From: Durusdinium trenchii
Taxonomy: Eukaryota > Sar > Dinophyceae > Suessiales > Symbiodiniaceae
Assembly (NCBI GenBank): GCA_963970005.1
Contig: CAXAMN010005324.1
Location: 272,611-336,610 of the forward strand
DNA length: 64,000 bases
Reading direction: 5' to 3'
Part shown: piece by piece, positions 1 through 10,934 of the stretch
Layout of the letters: each line of letters begins with the position of its first letter
Numbering within the stretch: the stretch's first letter is position 1
Made by a program: the position numbers and the translations under genes
The notes under the pieces: model-generated
Told to the model about the DNA's origin: nothing
The model's database searches: none
Seen by the model: only the letters and a program-made list of their open reading frames with translations

Positions 1-834
1 ACCGGATGGCTCCTCCGAAGATGAAGTTCACAAAGACACACAGACCGACCAGCACGAGCTGAGTCATGGTCGAGTTGAATCGCATATGCAAGCTGTATGA
101 GCAGCAAATGCTTCAGGGTCGGGCTAGTTCAACCCCTCAATCTTTCACGACTCTATATAGACCCCCAAATAAATAGAAAAGTAGATCCCCACTAAAAACG
201 TGTTGGAAAGCGTTTCTATCCATTTGGTGACCTCTGAGCCCATTTAAGTCCTAGTCAGGAAGGATTTCCTCCTTCCAAACACCTTTGAAACAAGGCGAAC
301 CGAAGACTCCTTCCCCCAGCTCCATGACACATGCTTTGCGACTCCTCCATGTCGCGCGATGTTTTAATGCCTCAAAGCAAAACTTTTAAACACAAATCTA
401 GCACCAATGCAACTCCAAGAAGGCACTTCCCAATGTGGCACCAATGAGTACGTTTTCCAGCGATTGCTCCTATCTGTCCAGTTGTCCATGGTCCAAGCAG
501 CGTTCACATCTTCAACCCATGACATGAAACGACACCAACCCGTCGCCGCCCAACCCGCCGCGAACGGCGGACCCGACGTGCTCGTGTCGTGACAGGCCGC
601 TCGCGCCTGAGTGAAGCGGCTCAAGCACTGATCTGCCCAAATGTCCTGCCGTTTACGGAGCCCTCCCCCTCCAGTGTCGCTCGGGAGGTCTAATGTTGGG
701 CCGAAGCGACATTGGCACCAAGTCCGGCCTCCAGGTTCCTGACCTTTTCAAAGTCCAAATGCCGGAACAACACACACCAAAACCATCCATGTAAATTTAC
801 AGCCTACCACATTGACCCCACCCAACTTGTTCAG
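1..834. other. Sequence without a confident gene
   Basis: AT-rich to mixed sequence. The only islet with coding character is at about 364-624 on the minus strand: an open frame of 86 codons with a GC-rich core near 540-620. It has no recognisable domain and no decisive splice sites, so no gene is called. No repeat was recognised here. Confidence 0.3.
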
Positions 835-973
835 ATCCCAACGGCTCGACGAGGTCGGGTTGGGGATGCTTCGAGAAAGGAAGGCGTTGGACCAGAGGCG
901 GAGACGATACTTCTCCCCGGTGCCGGATGCCTTGCTGGCGGCTAAAAGGCAGCTGTTGGGGAGATTCGCCTGA
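835..973 (+). CDS. Putative exon, basic helical segment, unknown protein
   Basis: A GC-rich islet preceded by a TTCAG acceptor (AG at 833-834). One frame reads through about 45 codons to a TGA at 971-973. It starts RSQRLDEVGLGML and contains the basic run LDQRRRRYF followed by AKRQLLGRFA. The mix of charged and leucine residues looks like real helical protein rather than chance. The frame has no Met of its own, so this would be an internal or last exon. No family was recognised. The minus-strand reading of the same bases is less protein-like. Confidence 0.35.
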
Positions 974-1280
974 GTGTCCCCCCAAACAACTACTTAAAAC
1001 TTAAATCTGTTACAAATCTTACAAACGCTTCAGACGGCTATAAATGCTATACATGTTACAAGCTACCTACTAGAGCAGTTTTGTTATAAACACGATACAT
1101 GTGCTGTACACATCGCACTCTTTCGCCACTGTTTCAAGGTTTGCTCAACTTTAGGAGTCAACGACACCTAGACAGTCCCACGGGTGAAGTCAACCCCCCA
1201 AACACGACACCGATCGGAGATAGCCATATTGACCGATCAATGGACGTTGTTGAAAGGGAGTGGTTTTGTATGCCATATAT

Positions 1281-1500
1281 CTAGTAGGTTGGAGGCCATC
1301 ACTTTTAGGTCCATTGCTAGTAGGTTGNNNNNNNNNNAGGCCATCACTTTTAGGTCCATTGCTAGTAGGTTGGAGGCCATCACTCTCAGGTTGGAGGCTA
1401 TAGGCATTAGGTTGGAGGCCATCACTCTTGGGTTGGAGGCCATAGGCATTAGCTTGGAGGCCATCACTCTTATAGGTTGGAGGCTATAGCCATTAGGTAG
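1281..1500. repeat. Minisatellite, GGTTGGAGGCCAT units
   Basis: Degenerate tandem array built from TAGGTTGGAGGCCATCAC and related units, alternating with TTTTAGGTCCATTGCTAG and ATAGGCATTAG spacers. It is interrupted by 10 Ns at 1328-1337, so its true length is unknown. The same core recurs in reverse orientation at 58505-58630 and 60779-60812. Confidence 0.85.
1328..1337. other. Assembly gap (10 Ns)
   Basis: Ten N characters lie inside the minisatellite, most likely a collapsed or scaffolded repeat. Open frames that cross it are not interpretable. Confidence 0.99.
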
Positions 1501-1652
1501 TAAGGTAGGAGGTTGCTATAGGTTGCTATTAGGTTGCCATATATGCCAGTCCCAAACAGGTCGAGTCTGGAACCTGACGTCTGGACCGATGGACAGGTCT
1601 ACGGTCAGTCCTCCCCCCACCAGTCGGTACAGCGGCCGTTGCACACTTCCAC

Positions 1653-2291
1653 TTGATTCCAGACCTCAGAAAGGCCAATGTACAGCGAAAGGCGAAGGTC
1701 TGGAGAAGAGAACTAAGCATGTGGAAAGAAAGAGGTAATATATGGGTACTTTTCATAGAGGGCCCTACTAACCAATGGGTTTTGGTCTATGTATCTTCTG
1801 CCAGGGGGTTGAACTGGGGGTCTCCTTATTTTAATACACACCCATCCCATAAGGGGCTGCATGTCTGCTCTTCTCACCCAGCTCCGGACGTCTTTCACCT
1901 CCAAAAGTTGTTGTCGTTGGATCAAGCAAGTATTAGTTTATCAAATCACATAACTCACCGCCTAATGGTTCCACTCAAATTTGGGGTACTTCATCCATGT
2001 CTCCCAAGTAAAACAACAAGACAGCAAAATAAGTATGAACAAAACATCCCCCGTACCCCTGGGAATGGCATGTTGGTAAGCACAAGGCATCTGCATTTCA
2101 TAGAGATACATGGTACACGTAAGGAGGATAACAAAACCATGTGTGAATGGCTTACAACCACACCCATTTCTTTGGGGTTTCCTCAACCAAGAAAAACGAC
2201 GCGCTTCGATTTCGCCACACTAAGGCTTCAGCTCCATCACAGTGGTCGATGCAGGTCTGGCAAGTGTTGGTGCACCGTGGTTGATCGGTGA
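1653..2291 (+). CDS. Hypothetical open frame, 212 codons, doubtful
   Basis: The longest ATG-initiated plus-strand frame in the first 5 kb. It has no domain, signal peptide, repeat or membrane segment that I recognise. The base composition is ordinary and not GC-rich like the better exon candidates. No splice consensus or neighbouring exon supports it. It may be a chance frame and is recorded only because of its length. Confidence 0.15.
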   Translation: MIPDLRKANVQRKAKVWRRELSMWKERGNIWVLFIEGPTNQWVLVYVSSARGLNWGSPYFNTHPSHKGLHVCSSHPAPDVFHLQKLLSLDQASISLSNHITHRLMVPLKFGVLHPCLPSKTTRQQNKYEQNIPRTPGNGMLVSTRHLHFIEIHGTRKEDNKTMCEWLTTTPISLGFPQPRKTTRFDFATLRLQLHHSGRCRSGKCWCTVVDR

Positions 2292-2575
2292 TCCGATGTT
2301 GACCAAGAAACTGGACAAGTTCCGCAACGGCTAGTGATATCACGACACTGAAGATGTCGGCCCCGTGATATCACGAACTCTCTTGCTTCGAGGCTTCGAT
2401 CCGATTCGATCCGAAACGCATGAAGCTTCAGCGTTCGATGCAGGCGCCTGAAAACAACGTCAGCAGGTCCAAGGGAGCGGAGCGGGTGAAAACGCGACCA
2501 GGGAGCCAGCGGGAGCCAGTGGGTTGCCGGTGGTTGCAGGGCTGTTCGCTTTCGCGAGGAAAACAAAAACAAATG

Positions 2576-2671
2576 CCCAAACGCTCCATGGGACTGCGAT
2601 ATATGCCGATCAGTTGGGGTGGTTTGAGGGGTCAATGTAGGCATATATGCCAGTCCCATGGAGTGTCTGGG
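2576..2671. repeat. Palindromic MITE-like element, family 1
   Basis: The ends are CCCAAACGCTCCATG and, in inverted orientation, CATGGAGTGTCTGGG. The interior arms contain ATATATGCC and GGCATATATGCC around the loop core TTGGGGTGGTTTGAGGGG. It matches the copies at 4949-5037, 12471-12560, 19763-19826 and 34657-34789. There is no coding capacity. A target-site duplication is not clear. Confidence 0.8.
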
Positions 2672-2836
2672 GATTGCTAATTGACATGATTCTACAGCAA
2701 TTCTACATGATCAATCTACACCTGCACCTTATGAGTTTAGAAACAGAAAGAGCTGTTCTCTGGACATGTGAGATTCAGTCTAAAAGAACGCATCTACATC
2801 AGAAAAGCTGCTGGGTGGTTACTCCAAGCTTAGCTA

Positions 2837-2953
2837 TCAAAGCGACATTCGGCGTTTGTATGCGCTGGCCTTGCCGTCCATAGCTTTCGCGCACTCCTTC
2901 GCATGATGGCCTGCAAGGGTGTAGTAGCTCTGTGGTGCTAGGGCGCGAACTAC
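2837..2953 (-). CDS. Putative last exon, unknown protein
   Basis: On the minus strand a CTCAG acceptor is followed by about 38 open codons to a TGA at 2837-2839. The frame reads VVRALAPQSYYTLAGHH and then AKECAKAMDGKASAYK. This helical, alanine-rich text looks coding, unlike the other frames. There is no family match, and the upstream exons were not located. Confidence 0.3.
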   Translation of the reverse strand, partial: VVRALAPQSYYTLAGHHAKECAKAMDGKASAYKRRMSL

Positions 2954-2956
2954 CTG

Positions 2957-4948
2957 AGAAGGTGGTTGGGTGCCAAAGCGGTCTAGCCACCTTCTTCTAC
3001 CTGTTTTTGTTTGGTGGGGAAACCATTCCCCCAAAAAGGTTAAAGGTCATGGGTATGCAGAGCCAGTCTAGCCACCTTCTTTTCAGATGTGCGACAGGAG
3101 CCCCGTCCAGGGATATGACCGTCCAAATGCAACACAGGACCGTCCAAGGCCCCCTCTTGTTGCACTACGTAGTCAAACGCCTGCAATGGTCGGCAGAGTG
3201 TGAAACACACTGGTTTCTCAAATGGTGACTGAAGCCAAAAGCAAGGGCATTGTGGAGGAACAGGTATATAATGTGTGTAATCCCATCTTCCACGGGGAAC
3301 AAAGGGAACATAGCTTTCCTAGTCACAGCCCGATTGGAGGCTTGCGCGGTCAGCAAGGCCTACTACTATTATAAACAAGCTCTTCAAAGCACCAGGCGGG
3401 AACTCAATTACGTAGTAGGTTTGTCTCATGATGACATGCCCCAAGTGGTTTTCCTTTGTCTTCGTAAGCTTATATATATATATTATTATACGACCAGGAC
3501 CAGAAAGACCAGATCCGGTTTTAAGTTTTCAGGAGTTCCTTTAGCTTTGAGACACCATATTTTGGCTCAGTTGAAGGTAGTATCGCCGACTCTTTAGGGC
3601 TTTGTGGATACTACCTAGTCTCAGTCAATGATCTATAGGGCTTAGTCTCACTAGTCCCCACCGAACCGACCACCTTTTTGTTACTCACCTCTGAATCAGT
3701 CCCACCCGCCTAGGGCCAAGAAGGACCGGGTGGAAAAGATCTCCTCAAACCACCGAGACATACCGGACCCGTGGCACCGGTGACGGCGTCGGTGGGCGCT
3801 GCGAATCCGATCCCAACTGAAGCACTCAACTCTTCACGTTTAACATCGTTGACGCATGTGGACGCCCGCAGAGTCTGGCGCTTTTCTTCACCGAAGAAGT
3901 GTCAGCAGAAAAAAGGCCATAATATCAAAGACACATGGGCTGTTGCATGTTGGGGCATGTCTCGCTCTTGTCCGCTGGCAAATCTCTGAAACTTTTCCCA
4001 CTTGGACTTCATGTAACGACTTCGAGCGCCCTGCGGTTCAGTGTCAGCGAAGCGCCCCGGAACCGCACGCCGTTTCCCGGGCACCGTCTGGAGAAACAAA
4101 AAAAAGGACATCAGGCCCAGCGTCGATGGGGCCGTGAAAGCCGAGTTCGCAGTTGTTCAAGTAGATGCCATCGCCATCCAACTGAGTTCGATCGACGTCA
4201 CCGACGTCACGTCGAGTTCGATGTGTGCTGACTCTCTTCCTCCGATGCACGACGGGTTTCTCTAACGCAAGCGCCATGAGATGAACCCGACATTCGGAGA
4301 CCGGTCAAGCGAGAAGAAACGAAGGCAGGAAAACATATATACATGAGTCATGATCTCCAGGTTTTGAGGGATTGTTTTAAGTACTGTACAGTGTTTTCAC
4401 ACGCAGTCTCAAGAAAGAGTTAACCGTTAAAACCGTGTTAAAACAGTTAAATAACATTTGACAATTCAAAGAGCCTCAACATGTGTCAACGCAAAGGCTG
4501 AAGACGTCCCGAACCAAACACCGGCATCAGCTGAGATTCTCCCAGCGCGATTTCATTTGATGGAGAAAAACACCATACAAACAAGCAACGGTTACATATA
4601 TGGTGACCCAAATACAAAGCTGGTGGTCATCTACAAGTTTTGGCTGGGAGCCAAAAGAACATGCTTGGCTTCCAGTCTTTCCGATTGAATAGTATTCATA
4701 TATGTATTCGTCATTGCTTAGTTCTGCATGGCCCGGCCCTTGCTGCGCAACCCCGACCACCCACCCGACCACCCAACCGAGCACTGCGCCGAGGGGCGCC
4801 CCAGCTGAGCCCATCGAGCAAGGGCCGCAAGCGTTGAGGGTTCCAGACGGTATCGGGATCCACCTGCTAAGCCCAGCTGTGCGTCCAGCTGCGATGCGAA
4901 AGGTGTTTCACGTGACGGGACCTCGGTCGTTAGTTACCTCGATATGGG
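2957..4948. other. Sparse region with weak exon-like islets
   Basis: Mostly repeat-free AT-rich DNA with two GC-rich islets. Near 3763-3813 a short minus-strand frame lies between a TTCAG acceptor and a CCG/GTATGT donor. At 4125-4265 a plus-strand frame of about 45 codons follows a CCCAG acceptor and is rich in Val, Asp and Ser. The islet at 4730-4900 is open in several frames. None is convincing alone, and no repeats were recognised. Confidence 0.3.
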
Positions 4949-5037
4949 CCCAGTGAATGGGACGAAGCATATTTACATACGTTGGGGTGGTTGAAAAGGG
5001 GTCAATGTAAATATGCAAGTCCCATGGAGTGTCTGGG
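4949..5037. repeat. Palindromic MITE-like element, family 1 (diverged)
   Basis: Diverged copy. The left end is CCCAGTGAATGGGAC, the core GTTGGGGTGGTTGAAAAGGGG, and the right end CCCATGGAGTGTCTGGG. The inner arms are shorter (CATATTTACATA against GTAAATATGC). A further degraded fragment of the core lies at about 5687-5735. Confidence 0.75.
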
Positions 5038-5267
5038 TTTAGACGATAGTGGTCCATTGTATTAAAGCAGCTGTCAACATCATGCCAAGCTCAAAGCTCA
5101 TTGTGCGAAGTAGAACACCCCGCTCGTTGTAAGGAACCACGGTCGAGACTCAAGACTAGACATGCCGAAACCGCATATTATCTGTGTTAAGCTAAAAGAG
5201 CTTATTCGCATATCTTCTCTCTGTGAACTTTATCGAAACCGGCTAAAGCAGTTTGTAAGGAACATAC

Positions 5268-5359
5268 CTGGACCTTGAAGGGGTGTCCTGTCTGGAGGTC
5301 CTGGATAGTAGTGGGCTGGGGCTTCCAGCCAGGTGACCCCGACATGAAGGTCATGATAT
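5268..5359 (-). CDS. Putative exon of a minus-strand gene (third of three seen)
   Basis: Open minus-strand frame beginning after AACAAG and ending at a strong donor, CAG/GTATGT. It encodes IMTFMSGSPGWKPQP and then TIQDLQTGHPFKVQ. The aromatic, Pro and Gly-containing text and the clean donor favour coding. It lies downstream of the exons at 5482-5679 and 5874-5991 and probably belongs to the same gene. No family was recognised. Confidence 0.4.
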
Positions 5360-5481
5360 CTTGTTCAAATATGTTCAACGAAATGGACACTGAAATGGAG
5401 TGCCATTGCATCTGGTCCTCTTGGAGTCCTCTTGGACCCCTTCAAGTGGTGGTGAAGGTCCCTGCGGTCCATGCCGGCAAG

Positions 5482-5679
5482 TTAAAGAGCTCGGGCAAAA
5501 GCCAGTGGTCCAGCAACCCCAAAAACCACATGAATCCAGTGATCAAACGTGCAAAAGTGTCCGAAACTGCCCTTCTTTTTCCGCTCATTCCCACCCCTCT
5601 CCGCCTTGATGACCCAGGCACTGTCCATGAAGTCGGCGTCCAGGATCACCTGCCTTGCCAGGATTCCCGGCCCAACCAT
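5482..5679 (-). CDS. Putative exon with one membrane segment
   Basis: The minus-strand frame runs from ATG at 5679 (MVGPGILARQVILDADFMDS) through a basic stretch (NERKKKG) to a hydrophobic segment, WIHVVFGVAGPLAFARAL, before a TAA at 5482-5484. The hydrophobic run could be a transmembrane helix. The stop may be intronic if splicing occurs before it. It lies between two other minus-strand exon candidates, so a small membrane protein gene on this strand is plausible. The function is unknown. Confidence 0.4.
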   Translation of the reverse strand: MVGPGILARQVILDADFMDSAWVIKAERGGNERKKKGSFGHFCTFDHWIHVVFGVAGPLAFARAL

Positions 5680-5873
5680 CGCCCAAACCATATATGGATG
5701 TGTTTGACCTACATTGGGGTGGTTGAAGGTCATGCTGGTGCGCGTTGGAACGCATTTGGGAAGCCTGTTCCAGGTTTGCAGTTCATGGACCAAGGCCAAA
5801 ACTCATCAGACCAAGCCCATGAGACCAAAGTCTTTGGGGCAGCGTGGTCACTGTGGCTTTCAAAAATCCACAC

Positions 5874-5991
5874 CTGGATGGTCTGGGATAGATCCGCCCC
5901 GCCACTCTCAGACGATCCGCCGGCCCGTTGGCCGAGAGCGTCCTGCCTGTAGAAGGTGAGGAAGATCCCCAGGTTCAAAGCAGTGATAAAC
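5874..5991 (-). CDS. Putative exon with one membrane segment (upstream exon)
   Basis: Bounded by a GCGCAG acceptor and a CAG/GTGTGG donor on the minus strand, with 39 codons between. It encodes FITALNLGIFLTFYRQD, a likely membrane or amphipathic segment, followed by a Gly/Ser/Asp-rich linker. Both splice signals are good, making this the best supported of the three minus-strand exons at 5.2-6.0 kb. The family is unknown. Confidence 0.45.
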
Positions 5992-6840
5992 CTGCGCGCA
6001 ACGAAGGACCGGGCCCCTAAGGACCGGGCGAAACGACGTCGCTTCGACGACACGACTGCCTGAATGGGGAGTGGCTGACTGTGGCGGACCAACTGGAGCC
6101 CCAGAAATGTCCAACATGATTCTCGTCTAGTTTAAAACTGCTCAGAAAGCACGGGGAGCACATCAAAGCGCTCTCCAAACCGTCCAAGAGCCGTTTCCGT
6201 GGGCGCTCCCGGCGGTCAGTCTGGGATCGAGCTATCAAGGACAAGTGGGATCAAGCTGTTGCAAGACACATCACATCCATCCAGAATTCAAGCGGTGAAT
6301 GTCATCTTGTCTGCCTTAAGTTAAGAGGTATTGCCACGGTTGCAGCCCATAATTGCACTCAACTCTCCTCCTCACGAAGTTCTGCATGTCGAAAAGAAGC
6401 CCAACATCCAACATCCCATGCTTCACGGTGGCATTCAACTGCGACACGGACGTTCCCTCGTTCCCTCGTCGTTCTGATCGACGTTTCGATCGATTTTTGT
6501 CCCACCCACATTTCACCACTAGGCTCCCACACTGTCCGCCGATCTCACACATCAGGGGACTGTGGATGCGTCGCGAGACCACCCTTGGTGCACATGGTGG
6601 ACACAGGGACGCGGGGCTACGGCGCCAGGTTGAAACAGTCCCATCCCCCAAAAAATGTTGAAGGTTATCCACTGACTGCGCCTGACTGGGTAGGTATATA
6701 CAGTACTATAGTAGATAGATCAGGGATTCATTCTGAGCAATCGCAGGCAAAGTGATGAATCATGATGAATCTATAATCATCAGCAACCCAGTCTGCCACA
6801 ACTTCCTAGCTTCAGGGCGGGTTGGGCACCTCAATCATTC

Positions 6841-7110
6841 AAGGACCTGCTCTTGGTGCACTTTTAGGCACGTGCACGTGCGGCACCAAACATGACACTG
6901 TGGAGGGCTGAACTTGCCCAAACGCATCGGTCCTGCACATCGGTCTCTTTCGCTTGCCCAGTGGCCCTGGGAACAGCTCGATGACCTCGTTGCTGTAGAG
7001 GGCATAGCTGTCGCATTGGAAGATTCCCGCCTCGGACCCGACCCCAAGGCCTTCCGGTGCCAAAGAGTCGGCAAAAAAGCTGACCCTCATGTTGATCCAC
7101 CAGGTAGGAC
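6841..7110. other. Coding-like islet, strand undecided
   Basis: A GC-rich islet open in three frames. On the minus strand two overlapping frames of about 106-112 codons read plausible protein, one containing GVGSEAGIFQCDSYAL. On the plus strand a frame of similar quality ends at a CACCAG/GTAGGA donor. I cannot choose between them. About 25 bases near 6910 resemble bases near 9620, possibly a small repeat. Confidence 0.35.
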
Positions 7111-7229
7111 TCAATATAAAGAAAACCAGAGATCCTGGAAGATTGCCGGTTTGCTGATGTGTTCTTCTGTTCCCCAAGAATCAATCATAAAAAATAGTGA
7201 AACTCCATTATTGAAACTCTTCAACTTCG

Positions 7230-7532
7230 GATTGATCGAACAATCTATCAGAATCTAACTCAACACATCTATCTTCCGCGCAACTTACAACCCCAGAAGT
7301 TCTGAAACACGATGGGCCCCTACGGCCCTGGCTGGATGACCCGCCTGAATGGTTGAAACCGGAACTGGCCCCCTTTCCCAGCCTTCTTCCGGTATTGGAT
7401 CTCCTGAGCGACGTGAACAACGCCGACGTGAACGCTTCCCCGCTTCGGTCAACAGCCCCGCTTCGACGTGAAGCGAAAGAGAAGGACACTTCGGACCTTC
7501 CAACATCTACCACTTCGGAGGCAAGGCCAGGC
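7230..7532 (+). CDS. Putative exon, unknown protein
   Basis: An open plus-strand frame of about 100 codons without its own ATG, ending at an excellent donor, GGC/GTAAGT (GT at 7533-7534). The text includes PLRPWLDDPPEWLKPELAPF followed by PSLLPVLDLLSDVNN, then a Ser/Thr/Glu-rich, probably disordered end. The Pro/Trp/Leu-rich opening, GC-rich third positions and donor make this one of the better exons in the first 40 kb. Upstream and downstream partners were not found. No family was recognised. Confidence 0.5.
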
Positions 7533-8349
7533 GTAAGTTGATTGAAGTGATGCCGTCTCCTCAGTTTTGGAGCATTTTAGGGCACCTGCCTAGCTGCCTA
7601 GCTCAGTTTCTCTCTAGATCTGGTTCTTTTTGGATGAAGTTCAATATTGTTTTTGTGGATTTGGGACTGCCAAAACTCTATCTGCAGTTCATTTGCAAGG
7701 AAGGGCCCAGTGCATGAACTTCATTCCGACAAAAACTCTGGATAGGAACGCACCAAACTAGAGAGAGAGAGAGAGTGGGACGTTGTGGAGGCCCACGCTT
7801 GCAGTGTTGTTTTATCATGTGTGAGTATGTGTTCGTTCTATGTTAGAATACTTGTAGTATTCTACCGTAGACTAAAAATAGATAAATGCGAACAGACTGA
7901 GAAAAAAAACAACAACAACTATAAACAACATGTATATAGAGAGCAACACAACACATATGCATGCTGATATAATGAACATCTTCAAATGTGCCATTGGTTG
8001 AAGGAAGCATTGCAGAAGATTGAACACATATGTGTGTGTGTGTGTGCATGTGTATGCGTAGAAAGCCAGAATGTGAGGCAGTGTTTTTGTTTTTTTCACG
8101 ACGGCATCATTCCCTCAATACTTGTTTCTGGAAAACATGTCACAACAGCAAAGCATCATGATACTTCAAGAAGGAAACTTCAAAGCCTGTCTTGCTGGAG
8201 AGGAACATGAAGTCCGTGTCATCTGGATTCAATGTGCTCATTAATTTCCCACAGTGCCAACAAAGTTGTAGTGGTAATCTTCTTCTTTTCTACAAGGAAC
8301 CATGTCTTTATGCTCAAAAGTCCTTAACATATACCGCTAAGCTATAGCC
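7533..8349. other. Non-coding stretch with simple repeats
   Basis: Contains (GA)n at about 7761-7774, a poly-A-rich stretch near 7900-7920 and (GT)n at about 8032-8046. No supported gene. Confidence 0.6.
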
Positions 8350-8578
8350 CTACAAGTCCAACACATCTGGCCGCTTCAGCGTTGAAGCTTGGGGACCCCG
8401 GCAATTAAGCTCTGCTCGTAGGTCCAAGGTCGGAAGAGCATCACACAATGCCTCAAACACACGTGTTTGAGCCACTGAATCGAGAAACTCCAAATCGGTC
8501 GAGTCAACATAAACAAACTGCATGCATGTCCGTAACAACTCTTCTGAAATCGCTTTGGGGAACGCACACGAACTTTTG
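8350..8578 (-). CDS. Putative small protein or last exon, helical
   Basis: A minus-strand open frame ends with TAG at 8350-8352. Its protein-like part reads AISEELLRTCMQFVYVDSTD, then LEFLDSVAQTRVFEALCDAL, then LRAELNCRGPQAS, a run of amphipathic helices. An in-frame ATG exists at 8607, but the first residues come from a CA-rich simple repeat, so the true start or acceptor is probably near 8578. No domain name can be given. The helical periodicity and lack of stops make coding likely. Confidence 0.45.
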
Positions 8579-9297
8579 CTGGGGGTGTGTTTGTGTGTGT
8601 GTTTCATTGTTTAAATAGCAATTTCGTGGGACCCAGTGTTTATCAAAGGTCCGGTTCAAGTGCTGGAACATGCTGGAAGCATTCTTCACTTCGTCTGATC
8701 TCTGAACGCTCGGCACTCAAAACATTCCGCAGTTCCTCTCCGTAGCTACTTGAAAGGCTATTGCAGTGCACAGCCTTAGTTGCACCATGTTGCACCAACA
8801 ACCAAGTTAAACAAAAAACCCTGGCCCTAAGAATATGTTGTTAATTGTTGTTAGATTCCATCAGAACGGAAAAGGGAAGTGCTCTTCTCAGCTTCTCTTC
8901 CCAACTGCCAAAAGCGGTGCGGTGCTCGGCTACTCCCGGCTCGGTCCGAGTGCCCCGGACATCTCGTTCCGTTCGCGCCCTGACGGGTGGTGAACGCCCG
9001 TCCCGGGTGACTGCCGGGTGAAGGTCCGGCTCCGGGTGAACCCAAGTCGAGGGCGTTTGGCGTTTGGGGCCGATGATTTCGGTGCTCAGAGCGTCAACTG
9101 CGGAAGCCCGAACACTTGGCCGTCCACGGTCATGTCAGAGGCCCTGTAACTGCTGAGTCACTGCTACGTACTGCATGCTACGTACTCCTGTCTCCTGAAG
9201 CAACACAGGGGGACCAGTGTCATCATAGGTACTAGCTGGGTGGGTGATGTAAACTATCCCAATACATATTCACCCATTGTGATCACATGGGATAACC
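8579..9297. other. No confident gene; GC-rich islet at 8870-9070
   Basis: The islet can be read on plus (about 42 codons after TCAG) or minus (64 codons), with neither favoured. The rest is AT-rich. No repeat was recognised apart from (GT)n at about 8585-8605. Confidence 0.3.
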
Positions 9298-9846
9298 ATG
9301 CCCAAACATCGACGTGATCCCAGATTCAGAATGTGGTTCCTTTTGTATGAATATCTCAACGTCACTAAACCATTTGCAAGCCACCACCCAGTCACTTCCG
9401 CCGCCCCCCAAAAAGAAAACCAACCGCACCAAGCACACCCAAACCATCCCAAACCCGCCTATAGTTCTATTCATGACACACACACCGACCCGCACACACC
9501 CACCCGATTTCGCCCAGTTCACGTCTTCTCCGAACCCAAACTCCGCGAGTCCAACGCGGCCCCAAGCATCTTCTCAACCGAAGAAAACCCGCGGGGAAAC
9601 GGGTTTAGAAACGGGTCCAACACGCCAAACGCATCGGCCTTGCACCTGGTCATCGGGGCAACATCCGAAGTCTCCGGCATCAAGCCTCGTCGGGCCGAGG
9701 ACCCCGAGTCCGGCGAAACCGCCCGCCCGATGGACCGAGGGGTCCGGGTTGGGTTTCCTCGATGCCGATGGACCCGACCGAAACTCTGTAGAGGTCTCCG
9801 AAGTGCGACTTGGAAGACTTTGACCTGGCAGTGGTGCTGGGTATAG
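9298..9846 (+). CDS. Hypothetical frame, low-complexity, possibly exon-containing
   Basis: Two overlapping plus-strand frames (9298-9846 and 9314-9823) stay open across a GC-rich islet at 9520-9790 that follows a CCCAG acceptor. One reads ordinary protein (VHVFSEPKLRESNAAPS), the other Pro/Ser-rich sequence. Most likely only the islet is an exon. The 5' part is an AC-rich simple-sequence stretch. Unknown function. Confidence 0.25.
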   Translation: MPKHRRDPRFRMWFLLYEYLNVTKPFASHHPVTSAAPQKENQPHQAHPNHPKPAYSSIHDTHTDPHTPTRFRPVHVFSEPKLRESNAAPSIFSTEENPRGNGFRNGSNTPNASALHLVIGATSEVSGIKPRRAEDPESGETARPMDRGVRVGFPRCRWTRPKLCRGLRSATWKTLTWQWCWV

Positions 9847-10834
9847 ATCGATATCCTTCTTGAACAGCTAGTAATAGTTGAACTGGTTTCCTATGGTGAA
9901 ACCAATCCAACCATCTCCTCAGTCCATGGGACCCGAATCCCGTCGGTTCTTGCTTTCGGCCCAGCTTCTAGCTGGATCTATATAGGGGGTCGATTCCTCT
10001 TCGGATCCGAACGGGATCGGTCCTTGGTTTCGGCTGTACCAAGCGGCTTGCGACCGTCGGCGCCGTTGTTTCAAGTGTTCGAACGGTTTTTTCGTCGCTC
10101 CACCAAGCCACGGATTGCGACAGAGTGTTCGTTCCTCTTGCGACTGGGGCCCTCGAGTTAGTGCGACAAAAGAGGGTTTTGGCATCCAATCAACATGCTG
10201 CGGGGACGGATCACACTCCAAGAGACCTATATATAATATATGGACAAAAGACTAGAGAGTCAATCGCTTTGAATTCGCTTTGACCCAACCAACATCCATG
10301 CTCTTCTCGCGCGCGCTTTCGCGGTGTCCAAGAGACCCATTACAATTCTGCCCGCTCCGTAGCGCCCAGCCACTCCGGCAGCTGATGGCCTGCAGAGGTC
10401 GGCGGTGTCACGGTTCCGCCCATCCACCGGTCCCTGGAGAGGTCGGCGAAATGAGTTGTTTCACATGTCCAATTTTAGAATATGTCGAATACAAACAAAG
10501 GCAAATGTGGCCATTGGAACACATGGTTGGGACAACAAGACACCGTCTTGGGCGAACTTCCACATCTGTATATTGATTTAAAGACATATATAGTCATGAG
10601 GCACAAGAAGTCATGTGCCCGCAAGAAGATGGGTATGCCCAACTTGTCCAGGAGATGTGTTCCAAGTTCGCAAGCAAACCAGCACCGTCTTCTCCTCTGT
10701 GTAACAACTTCCTCGCCTGAGGCCTCTCGACTGGAGAGCAGCATTCCCTAAGGGCGGCAAATGGTTGACCGTTGGAAAGGTGTCAGAAAACCACAAGCCA
10801 ATTATTCTTAATGAGACCAATGATTCTTAATGAG
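9847..10834. other. Sparse region with one ambiguous islet
   Basis: The GC-rich islet at 9940-10200 is open on minus (9919-10221, 100 codons, basic and Trp-containing) and also on plus. A second islet at 10300-10440 is short. No splice signals decide the strand, and no repeats were recognised. Confidence 0.3.
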
Positions 10835-10934
10835 TCCTATTAGCACGGCCGAGTGGATGTTGATGGTTCAGTTGCAGGCCTTGTTCAAAAATAGTGATGT
10901 ATTGTTTACCAACTGTTACAGGTAATAAGGACAG
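10835..10934. repeat. Dispersed repeat, family 3, copy 1
   Basis: Starts TCCTATTAGC and ends near GGTAATAAGGACAG, with the interior marker GATGGTTCAGTTGCAGGCC. It matches 17839-17941 over its whole length with small gaps. The termini are weakly inverted relative to each other. Non-coding. Confidence 0.75.

Noticed and set aside
3555-3570. Resemblance to the end of the dinoflagellate spliced leader (TTTTGGCTCA)
   Set aside because: Only about ten bases match, the next bases differ from the leader, and no exon begins there.
5275-5952. Plus-strand frame of 225 codons
   Set aside because: It crosses a family 1 repeat fragment at about 5700, and three minus-strand exons with good splice signals explain the same islets.
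7843-8210. Hydrophobic and His/Thr-rich frames on both strands
   Set aside because: Produced by (GT)n and poly-A simple repeats.
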